From assembly GCA_003539755.1 (NCBI GenBank), contig DPOH01000263.1:1-5501 (forward strand): a stretch of DNA of 5,501 bases, written 5' to 3'. This DNA is from Clostridium sp. (GTDB lineage Bacteria > Bacillota > Clostridia > Clostridiales > Clostridiaceae). The notes below the pieces were generated by a model, which saw nothing but the letters and a program-made list of their open reading frames with translations, did not search any database and had not been told where the DNA came from. This document shows positions 1-5,455 of the stretch, piece after piece. The position numbers and the translations under genes are program-made. How positions within the stretch are numbered: position 1 is the stretch's first letter; each line of letters begins with the position of its first letter.

Positions 1-52
1 GTTATACATTGGATATATGGTTTATATAATTATGAGAAATTAATATTGATTT

Positions 53-81
53 AAAAAACGTGGAATAATACCACGTTTTTT
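53..81 (+). terminator. Rho-independent terminator of the upstream gene
   Basis: A perfect 11-bp stem pairs positions 53-63 (six A then CGTGG) with 71-81 (CCACG then six T) around a 7-base AATAATA loop. The A-run before and T-run after the GC core make it potentially active in both directions. It most likely ends a gene lying left of the window. All three forward frames reach a stop by about position 54, so the exact end of that gene cannot be assigned. Confidence 0.85.
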
Positions 82-118
82 ATTTTACAAACATCTTATA
101 TTAATAATTTTAGTTTTA

Positions 119-146
119 TTGGAGAAACTTATATAAGAACTATTAT
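119..146 (+). promoter_or_regulatory. Weak candidate promoter for the 85-residue protein gene
   Basis: TTGGAG (119-124) and TATTAT (141-146) are separated by 16 bases and would start transcription about 20 bases before the first codon. The -10 box matches 5 of 6 consensus bases but the -35 only 3 of 6. In DNA this AT-rich such matches are common, so this is only the best candidate between the upstream terminator and the gene. A promoter for an alternative (for example sporulation) sigma factor is not excluded. Confidence 0.25.
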
Positions 147-171
147 TTAATAATTTAAAGGAGATGTTATT

Positions 172-429
172 ATGGATAATTTTACAGATAGAATGAAAGA
201 AGAAGGAAGAAAACTAGGAGAAGAAATGAAGGAATCAAGTCATAGAATAGGTGATGAAATGAAAGGTATGGCTCATACTATTGGTTCTGAAATGAATGAA
301 ATGAAAGATACAATGATGAATAAAGCAGAAGATTTAGGGGAAAATATAAGAGAAAAGACAAATAAGATGAATGATAGTATTAAAAATGTTATCAATAAGT
401 TTAAAGATAATGATACACATACTAAATAG
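172..429 (+). CDS. Small amphipathic protein of tandem 11-residue repeats
   Basis: The gene encodes an 85-residue hydrophilic protein of unknown function. The start is supported by AAAGGAG at 157-163, eight bases before ATG. Residues 2-78 divide without gaps into seven 11-residue units (2-12, 13-23, 24-34, 35-45, 46-56, 57-67, 68-78). Hydrophobic residues recur at unit positions 3 and 7 and often 10 (F4/M8, L15/M19, I26/M30/M33, I37/M41/M44, M48/A52/L55, I59/T63/M66, I70/I74/F77). Gly follows position 3 in units two to four. There is no Cys, Trp, Tyr or Pro, no signal peptide and no membrane segment; Met is unusually frequent (ten). An 11-residue period is known from LEA group 3 proteins, apolipoproteins and synuclein, which form long amphipathic helices that lie on membranes or pair as coiled coils. 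A stress, spore or membrane-surface role is inference only. It has its own terminator, so it is probably monocistronic. Confidence 0.85.
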   Translation: MDNFTDRMKEEGRKLGEEMKESSHRIGDEMKGMAHTIGSEMNEMKDTMMNKAEDLGENIREKTNKMNDSIKNVINKFKDNDTHTK

Positions 430-457
430 AAAAGTTTATATTTAATAAGATAAAAGT

Positions 458-485
458 AAAAGCTGGCATTTATATGCCGGCTTTT
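458..485 (+). terminator. Rho-independent terminator after the 85-residue protein gene
   Basis: A 12-bp stem pairs 458-469 with 474-485 around a TTAT loop, with a single G-T pair (464/479). The GC core is GCTGGC against GCCGGC. The T-run closing the stem is followed by ATTATTAA, so the unpaired tail is short but T-rich. It lies 28 bases after the stop codon and separates this gene from the amylase gene. Confidence 0.8.
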
Positions 486-505
486 ATTATTAATATGAAT
501 ATTAT

Positions 506-534
506 ATGGAAAAAAGTAGAAAAAGTAGTATAAT
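506..534 (+). promoter_or_regulatory. Candidate promoter of the amylase gene
   Basis: A perfect TATAAT lies at 529-534, with ATGGAA at 506-511 seventeen bases upstream (3 of 6 consensus bases). Transcription would begin near 541, giving a leader of roughly 27 bases. The position after a terminator and just before a well-marked gene supports it; the poor -35 and the AT-rich background limit confidence. No catabolite-responsive (cre-like) element was recognised nearby. Confidence 0.4.
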
Positions 535-555
535 TAAATTAACAAATATTTACAT

Positions 556-559
556 GGAG
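556..559 (+). promoter_or_regulatory. Ribosome binding site fixing the long amylase start
   Basis: GGAG at 556-559 stands eight bases before ATG 568. The alternative start at the Met pair at 919-924, where homology to other amylases begins, has no Shine-Dalgarno-like sequence before it. The site therefore supports translation of the unusual N-terminal extension. Confidence 0.7.
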
Positions 560-567
560 AAGAGGGT

Positions 568-2355
568 ATGAATATAGATAAAATAACTAAAATAATTATA
601 TTTAAATTGAAACAGCTAAAAATTTACAAAAAGATAGAAAAAAATTTTACAAAGTATAAGTCAAAGACCAGCGAAGGACATGATTCTAGAGAAGGTAGTT
701 CAGTAGAAGAAGTACAAGATAAATTTGAAAATATAGAAAAAACAGCTGGAAATTACACAATAAATAAGAATTCTAAGTATTATGATGAAGTACATGATTA
801 CAATAATAAAGCTGAAATATTTAGAAATCAATCATTTAGTAAAGATATAGATAAATTAACAAGACAAAATTCAAGAGAAAGAAATAATAGCAGTAAAGAA
901 ATTGAATATAATAAGACTATGATGCAGTATTTTGAATGGTATTATCCCAATGATGGTTCTCTTTGGAATAAGCTAAAATCTGAAGCGGAAAACTTAGGGA
1001 ATCTAGGGATTACTGCATTATGGCTTCCGCCAGCATATAAAGCTCATGGAGGAATAAATAATGTTGGATATGCTGTTTATGATTTATATGATTTAGGGGA
1101 ATTTGAACAAAAAGGAACTATAAGGACAAAATATGGAACGAAACAAGAGTATTTAGATGCCATAAAAGAAGCACATAAATATAACATAGATATTTTGGGA
1201 GATGTAGTATTTAATCATAAAGCTGGTGCAGATGGTACAGAACTTGTTGATGCAAGACTTGTTGCGTGGAATGATAGAAACAGATTTATAGGCGAAAAAA
1301 GAAAAATAAGGGCTCATACAGTATTTGATTTTCCAGGCAGGAATGGAAAGTATTCTGATTATAAATGGAGTTCAAAAGATTTTGATGGTGTAGATTATGA
1401 TGACATTACAAAAGAAAAAGGTATATTCAAGTTTGAAGGCAAAGAATGGGAAGAAGATGTAGATAAGGAAAATGGAAATTATGATTTTCTTATGTTTTCA
1501 GATTTAGATATGGATAGTGAAGGTGTAGTAAATGAATTAAAAAGATGGTCAGACTGGTATGTAAAAGAAACTAGTGTAGATGGATTCAGACTGGATGCTA
1601 TTAAACATATTAAGTTTGATTTTTTTAAAGACTGGCTTAAATCAATAAGAGAAAGCACTGGGAAGGAGCTTTTTGCTGTAGGAGAATATTGGACATGGAA
1701 TATAGAAAGTCTTAAATATTATTTAAAGCAGTGTGAGTATTCTATGAGTTTATTTGATACACCACTTCATTTTAATTTCTTAAATGCAAGCAGTTCAGCT
1801 GGATATTATGACATGAGAAAAATATTGGATAATACTCTTTTGAAAGAGAATTCAAAATATGCAGTTACATTTGTAGATAATCATGATACACAAATTGGAC
1901 AGTCTTTAGAGTCTTGGGTACAAACATGGTTTAAACCTTTAGCGTACACATTTATATTAACAAGACAAGAAGGATATCCATGTGTATTTTTTGGTGATTA
2001 TTATGGAATTCCGAAAAAAGGATATGCTGGAATTAGAAAAGAACTTGATATAATAATGAATGTTAGAAAGAACTATTCATATGGTATTCAACATGACTAT
2101 ATAGACCATGATTCTATTATAGGATGGACTAGAGAAGGAGATTTTTATCATAAAAACTCAGGAATGGCTGCAATAATAACAAATGGATTAGGTGGAGTAA
2201 AGAAGATGTATGTTGGAAAACAACATATAGGAGAAAAGTGGTATGATGTTACTGATAATATAAAAGATAGTGTTGTAATAGATGATAATGGTCAAGGAGT
2301 ATTTAGAGTATTAGATGGTTCTTATTCTATATGGATACAAGAAAACATAAAGTAA
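568..2355 (+). CDS. Alpha-amylase, GH13 subfamily 5 type, with N-terminal extension
   Basis: The enzyme should hydrolyse internal alpha-1,4 bonds of starch or glycogen-like glucans. Residues from about 118 to 595 match the liquefying/cytoplasmic amylase group (Bacillus licheniformis amylase, E. coli AmyA). GH13 region I is DVVFNH at 212-217, region II GFRLDAIKH at 339-347 (nucleophile D343), region III GEYW at 372-375 (acid/base E373) and region IV FVDNHD at 435-440 (D440). These sit at a constant offset of 112 from remembered B. licheniformis numbering (D231, E261, D328). Likely calcium ligands N216, D312 and H347 are also kept. The TIM barrel has a B-domain insertion, and a C-terminal beta domain follows about residue 500. 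Residues 1-117 are unlike the family: residues 1-34 carry eleven Lys and only two acidic residues, and the rest is rich in Asn, Ser, Lys and Glu with no Pro, Trp or Cys. There is no signal peptide, so the product is probably cytoplasmic or membrane-associated. Terminators flank it, so it is likely monocistronic. Confidence 0.95.
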   Translation: MNIDKITKIIIFKLKQLKIYKKIEKNFTKYKSKTSEGHDSREGSSVEEVQDKFENIEKTAGNYTINKNSKYYDEVHDYNNKAEIFRNQSFSKDIDKLTRQNSRERNNSSKEIEYNKTMMQYFEWYYPNDGSLWNKLKSEAENLGNLGITALWLPPAYKAHGGINNVGYAVYDLYDLGEFEQKGTIRTKYGTKQEYLDAIKEAHKYNIDILGDVVFNHKAGADGTELVDARLVAWNDRNRFIGEKRKIRAHTVFDFPGRNGKYSDYKWSSKDFDGVDYDDITKEKGIFKFEGKEWEEDVDKENGNYDFLMFSDLDMDSEGVVNELKRWSDWYVKETSVDGFRLDAIKHIKFDFFKDWLKSIRESTGKELFAVGEYWTWNIESLKYYLKQCEYSMSLFDTPLHFNFLNASSSAGYYDMRKILDNTLLKENSKYAVTFVDNHDTQIGQSLESWVQTWFKPLAYTFILTRQEGYPCVFFGDYYGIPKKGYAGIRKELDIIMNVRKNYSYGIQHDYIDHDSIIGWTREGDFYHKNSGMAAIITNGLGGVKKMYVGKQHIGEKWYDVTDNIKDSVVIDDNGQGVFRVLDGSYSIWIQENIK

Positions 2356-2433
2356 TAATATATGAAATTTGTAAGAATTTAATGGGAATTGATAAATGTA
2401 TATAAATAATATTGTGATTTTTTAATATTTATA

Positions 2434-2462
2434 TTGAACTTTGGGTGATTTTTTAGTATAAC
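2434..2462 (+). promoter_or_regulatory. Promoter-like pair just before a terminator hairpin
   Basis: TTGAAC (2434-2439) and TATAAC (2457-2462) are separated by exactly 17 bases, matching 4 of 6 and 5 of 6 sigma-A consensus bases. Transcription would begin near 2469, only about 16 bases before the terminator stem. It could feed rluF through an attenuator-like leader, make a very short RNA, or be a chance match in AT-rich DNA. Confidence 0.35.
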
Positions 2463-2484
2463 TTTATATTGATGGCTAAAAATG

Positions 2485-2519
2485 ATTACTGTCTGATTAT
2501 TTCAGGCAGTAGTTTTTTT
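2485..2519 (+). terminator. Rho-independent terminator downstream of the amylase gene
   Basis: The core stem pairs ACTGTCTGA (2488-2496) with TTCAGGCAGT (2502-2510 of the arm) around a TTATT loop, with one G-T pair. It can be extended by three pairs to 2485/2513 and is followed by seven T (2513-2519). This is a standard intrinsic terminator, 130 bases after the amylase stop. Confidence 0.85.
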
Positions 2520-2648
2520 GTAAAAAATAGTAATAAACTATGATTTTATTTTTATTCTATAATAATCGTATTTAATTAACTCATATAATATTAGAATTAT
2601 TATTTTATATTTAATACTATAAAAATATGAAAGGAAAAGTTTAAGGGT

Positions 2649-3452
2649 ATGAGGATAAATAAGCTTTTTAGTAATTACGGAAAATGTTCAAGAAAAGATG
2701 TAAATCAACTTATAGATGATAAGAGAATTACAGTGAATGGAAAAGAATGCGTTCAGGGACAGTGGGTTGAAGAAGATGATGAAATACTTCTTGATGGTAA
2801 GAAAATTTCTATGCAGGAAAGAGTTTATATAGCACTTAATAAACCAACAGGCATAACAACTACTTCAGACAAAGAAGTTAAAGATAATATTATAGATTTC
2901 GTTAACTATCCTAAATATATATTTCCAGTAGGAAGATGAGATAAAGAATCAGAAGGACTTATCATACTTACTAATGATGGAGATCTTGCTAATGATATCT
3001 TAGAAGCTGATAATAATCATGAAAAAGAATATATAGTTACTTTAAATAAAGAGTTTGATGATGAATTCATTAATCAAATAAGGTGCGGAGTTAAGATACC
3101 AGGGACAAAAGGCACTGGAATCAAAAGAATATCAGATACTAAAGGGGTAGTATTTGATAATGGAGTTAAGAAAATAGTAGATTTAAATGATGCTAAATTA
3201 AAAAATAATAATGATGATGGTATAGTAACAAGATCATGTAAAGCTGAAAGAGTAAATGAAAATACATTTAAAATAATTCTGACTCAAGGACTTAATAGGC
3301 AGATTAGAAAAATGTGTAAGACTCTTGGGTATGAAGTTATAAAGCTTAAAAGAGTTAGAATATTAAATATTTCTTTAGATAGTATCGATTATGGAAAATG
3401 GAGATATATAAATGAACAGGAGATTCAAACGATAAAAGAGCTTGTAAAATAA
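2649..3452 (+). pseudogene. rluF: 23S rRNA pseudouridine synthase RluF, interrupted by in-frame TGA
   Basis: RluF isomerises a uridine (U2604 in E. coli numbering) of 23S rRNA to pseudouridine. An S4 RNA-binding domain covers residues 1-50 (RINKL, CSRKDV), then ALNKPTGI (62-69) opens the catalytic domain. TGA at 2937-2939 replaces codon 97, the Leu of the GRLD motif, directly before the catalytic Asp (D98). The same frame then stays open to TAA at 3450-3452 and keeps all later family motifs: KESEGLIILTNDGDL (99-113), HEKEY (124-128, favouring RluF over RluB or RsuA), QGLNRQIRKMC (213-223) and GYEVIKL (227-233). Counting codon 97 the product would be 267 residues. A single TTA-to-TGA change at 2938 explains the break; there is no frameshift. 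No in-frame ATG, GTG or TTG near the break could restart translation. Residues of about 153-190 are an Asn-rich insertion absent from E. coli RluF. The start has AAGGAA at 2631-2636, a long 12 bases upstream. It is a recent pseudogene, a base-call error, or a read-through gene. Confidence 0.85.
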
Positions 3453-3514
3453 ATTAATTTATATATTTTAGGATAAAAGTAAAGGTAATTTTAAATAATA
3501 AATTTAATACATAT

Positions 3515-3520
3515 TATAAT
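3515..3520 (+). promoter_or_regulatory. Possible -10 element before the acetyltransferase gene
   Basis: A perfect TATAAT lies 36 bases upstream of the next ATG, but no acceptable -35 box lies 16-18 bases before it. No terminator hairpin is seen between rluF and the acetyltransferase gene (a gap of 104 bases), so read-through from rluF is an alternative source of transcript. Confidence 0.25.
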
Positions 3521-3556
3521 TAAGCAGGGCGCAGAACTAAGGAGGAAAAATAGTTA

Positions 3557-4030
3557 ATGAAAGAGCTACATGAAAAATTAAAATATAAGTTTATTGATAA
3601 GGAATCAGAATTATACCATTCGGCAATTGAACTTAGATATAGAGAATTTTATGAAACATCGAACCGTTCAAGAGAAAGTATATTTGATGAATTTGAAGAT
3701 AAAAGTTTACGTGTTGTAGCTTATATGGACCATAAGGATATGGATCATAAAGTAGTTGGTCATGCACGACTATTTGTTGAAGGAAATGTTGGAGAAATAA
3801 CGCAAGTTGTTGTGGATCACGAGTATAGAGGATATAAAATAGGCGCAGGAATTATGAAACAGCTTTTTATAAAGGCAGAAGAATTAAAACTGAAGAGTGT
3901 TGGACTGGATGCGAGAATTCCAGCTGTAGAATTTTATAAAAAGTTTGATTTCAAAATAGTAGGTGAAGAATATATTTCACCTAAGTCAGGTATGCCAATA
4001 ATTAGAATGGAAAAGAGTTTTAGGGATTAA
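3557..4030 (+). CDS. GNAT-family N-acetyltransferase
   Basis: This 157-residue protein should transfer an acetyl group from acetyl-CoA to an amine; the acceptor cannot be told from sequence. The start is supported by a strong AAGGAGG at 3539-3545, 11 bases upstream. The length is normal for a single GNAT domain. The acetyl-CoA-binding motif A is seen as ITQVVVDHEYRGYKIGAGIM (81-100), a beta strand leading into the pyrophosphate loop. In the usual R/Q-x-x-G-x-G/A signature the first Gly is replaced by K94, while R91 and G96 are kept. Motif B follows with LDARIPAVEFYKKFDFKIVGEEY (117-139). The ending SGMPIIRMEK (144-153) resembles ElaA/YjcF-like members, where a similar segment precedes the last strand. 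Residues 57-65 hold a small tandem repeat, MDHKD-MDHK. The product should be soluble and cytoplasmic. It may be co-transcribed with rluF or expressed alone. Confidence 0.88.
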   Translation: MKELHEKLKYKFIDKESELYHSAIELRYREFYETSNRSRESIFDEFEDKSLRVVAYMDHKDMDHKVVGHARLFVEGNVGEITQVVVDHEYRGYKIGAGIMKQLFIKAEELKLKSVGLDARIPAVEFYKKFDFKIVGEEYISPKSGMPIIRMEKSFRD

Positions 4031-4038
4031 AGTTATGA

Positions 4039-4078
4039 ATAACTACAAAATGTTATTATTTTAACATTTTGTAGTTAT
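4039..4078 (+). terminator. Perfect 17-bp inverted repeat, probable terminator
   Basis: Positions 4039-4055 (ATAACTACAAAATGTTA) are the exact reverse complement of 4062-4078, with a 6-base TTATTT loop. The stem starts nine bases after the acetyltransferase stop. The T-tail is imperfect (ATTGTTTTAG), and the stem is AT-rich, so termination is likely but less certain than at the other hairpins. Its symmetry means it could also act on the opposite strand or bind a protein. Confidence 0.65.
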
Positions 4079-4088
4079 ATTGTTTTAG

Positions 4089-4117
4089 TTGAAACTATTT
4101 TTTTATTATGAGATAAT
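4089..4117 (+). promoter_or_regulatory. Sigma-A-type promoter of the dehydratase genes
   Basis: TTGAAA (4089-4094) and GATAAT (4112-4117) each match 5 of 6 consensus bases and are separated by the optimal 17 bases. Transcription should start near 4124, giving a leader of about 59 bases before ATG 4183. It lies just beyond the inverted repeat that closes the preceding gene, as expected for a new transcription unit. No riboswitch or operator was recognised in the leader. Confidence 0.65.
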
Positions 4118-4182
4118 AGGCAGTGGTAAATATATAAAATAGGCAACTTAAACTACTCATTATTATAAGATGAGGTGAAAAA

Positions 4183-5454
4183 ATGAACTTAATACAAAAA
4201 TATGAAGCATTAACGAAAAAGCAAGCTGCTGAGAATCCAGATAAAGCTCATAAGATGATTGAATTAGGATTATTTTTTGAAAAGCAGATAGTTAAATTTT
4301 CAGAAAAAGATATGCCAAAAGCATATAAAAAATTAAATTTAATTGCTCTTAATTCAGTTCTACAAGGCTTAAAGAAACCTGAAAATGCAGCTTGGGTAAA
4401 TATATTTACTCCAGTAGAAATTCTTCAGGCATTTGATATAAATCCATTATCTATTGAATGTGTTTCAAGTTTTTTATCTGGATTTGAAATAGAAGATTTT
4501 TTCAATGAATATGCAGAAAATTTAGGAGTTGCTGAAACATTATGTTCTTATCATAGGGGATTTATAGGTGCAGTAGAATCAGGGGTACTACCTACACCGA
4601 AATTTGCAATAACAACATCAACATGCTGTGATGGGAATGTGAATACTATAAGATACATTGCTAAGAAAAGGAAAATGGATTCTTATATCATTGACGTTCC
4701 ATATAGCTATTCAGAAGCTAATGAAAAGTATGTAGTAAAACAACTTAAAGAAATGATAGCAATGTTAGAAGAAAAAACTAACAAAAAATTTGATATGGAA
4801 AAATTAAAGGAAATTCTTAGAAGAGAAAATGAATCTAAGAAATACTTTAATGAGTACTTAAAATATCAAAGAACAAAGTATTATCCTAGTTCATTAACTT
4901 TACATATGTTTATGCTTTTTGCATCACATGTAGGTATCGGAACTCAAGAAATACTTGATTTTTATAAGCTTCTTAGTGAAGATATAAAAACTTATCCAGA
5001 TAGCAAAGGATTAAAGATATTCTGGGTACATTTATTACCATATTATCAAGAAACAATGAAAAAGTACTTTAACTTTAATGAAGGATATCAAATTCAATCT
5101 TATGATACTAATTTTGATTACATGGATGAATTAGATGTAGACCATCCTTTAGAAGCACTTGCTAAAAAACTTATTTTAAACATGTATAATGGTCCATATG
5201 AAAGAAAAATTGAAACTATAGAAAAAGCTATAGATGAATTAGGGTCAGATGCGGTTATACATTTCTGCCATTTAGGATGTAAACAGTCTGCCGGTGGTGC
5301 AATGCAGCTTAAAGAAGCTATAAGAAAAAAAGGTATTCCAATGCTTGTATTGGATGGAGACTGTATGGATAGAAGAAACTGTCAAGATGGACAAATAAAA
5401 ACACGTCTTGAAGCATTCTTAGAAATGATAAGAGTACAAAAGGAGGCAAAATAG
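4183..5454 (+). CDS. 2-hydroxyacyl-CoA dehydratase family subunit (HgdB/FldB-like)
   Basis: This 423-residue protein belongs to the 2-hydroxyglutaryl-CoA dehydratase D-component family. Members dehydrate (R)-2-hydroxyacyl-CoA by a ketyl-radical route, as heterodimers with a [4Fe-4S] cluster per subunit, after activation by an ATP-dependent reductase. Family-like segments are VNIFTPVEILQAF (72-84), LCSYHRGFIGA (120-130), TTSTCCDGN (144-152), HFCHLGCKQSAGG (360-372) and DGDCMDRRNCQDGQ (391-404, then the IKTRLEAFLEM end). Cys are at 93, 121, 148, 149, 362, 366, 394 and 400. The family needs about three cluster ligands, for which 121, 148 or 149, and 362 or 366 are the best guesses. ATG 4183 is preceded by GAGGTG at 4172-4177, and a good promoter lies upstream. 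The stop is followed one base later by the next gene, which looks like the partner subunit. The substrate (amino-acid-derived hydroxyacyl-CoA) is not determined. A double-cubane cluster protein (YjiM-like), a reductase relative of this family, is a real alternative given the extra Cys. Confidence 0.9.
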   Translation: MNLIQKYEALTKKQAAENPDKAHKMIELGLFFEKQIVKFSEKDMPKAYKKLNLIALNSVLQGLKKPENAAWVNIFTPVEILQAFDINPLSIECVSSFLSGFEIEDFFNEYAENLGVAETLCSYHRGFIGAVESGVLPTPKFAITTSTCCDGNVNTIRYIAKKRKMDSYIIDVPYSYSEANEKYVVKQLKEMIAMLEEKTNKKFDMEKLKEILRRENESKKYFNEYLKYQRTKYYPSSLTLHMFMLFASHVGIGTQEILDFYKLLSEDIKTYPDSKGLKIFWVHLLPYYQETMKKYFNFNEGYQIQSYDTNFDYMDELDVDHPLEALAKKLILNMYNGPYERKIETIEKAIDELGSDAVIHFCHLGCKQSAGGAMQLKEAIRKKGIPMLVLDGDCMDRRNCQDGQIKTRLEAFLEMIRVQKEAK

Positions 5455-5455
5455 T

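Larger units (their letters stand above)
2356..2648 (+). other. Non-coding AT-rich spacer between amylase and rluF
   Basis: These 293 bases hold no convincing gene on either strand; the only short reading frame starting with ATG (from about 2472) runs through the terminator hairpin. Contents are a promoter-like pair (2434-2462), a terminator hairpin (2485-2519) and an AT-rich tract before rluF. That tract has a TATAAT at 2584-2589 without a recognisable -35, and a weak TTAGAA/TACTAT pair (2591-2596, 2615-2620) that could be the real rluF promoter. Confidence 0.6.

Noticed and set aside
1..54. C-terminal end of an upstream gene
   Set aside because: All three forward frames are open at position 1 and reach stops at 54, 43 and nearby, so no frame can be preferred from so few codons, although the terminator at 53-81 implies a gene upstream.
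919..924. Met118/Met119 as the true amylase start
   Set aside because: No Shine-Dalgarno-like sequence precedes it and the upstream frame is open for 117 codons with a good site at 556-559.
2472..2545. Short reading frame of 23 codons in the amylase-rluF gap
   Set aside because: It runs straight through the terminator stem and T-run and has no ribosome binding site.
2627..2644. Five-codon leader frame just before rluF
   Set aside because: ATG at 2627 gives only five codons before TAA and has no clear ribosome binding site; chance occurrence is likely.
2937..3000. TGA in rluF as a selenocysteine codon
   Set aside because: The family has Leu, not Cys, at this place, the site is not redox-active, and the bases after TGA form only a weak 5-bp stem without a convincing SECIS loop.
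2649..3452. Alternative genetic code with TGA read as Trp
   Set aside because: The other genes have no in-frame TGA over more than a thousand codons and the amylase uses TGG for about sixteen Trp; GRWD is also not the family motif.
3453..3500. Terminator after rluF
   Set aside because: Only short AT-rich stems of about five pairs can be drawn, with no GC core and no proper T-run.
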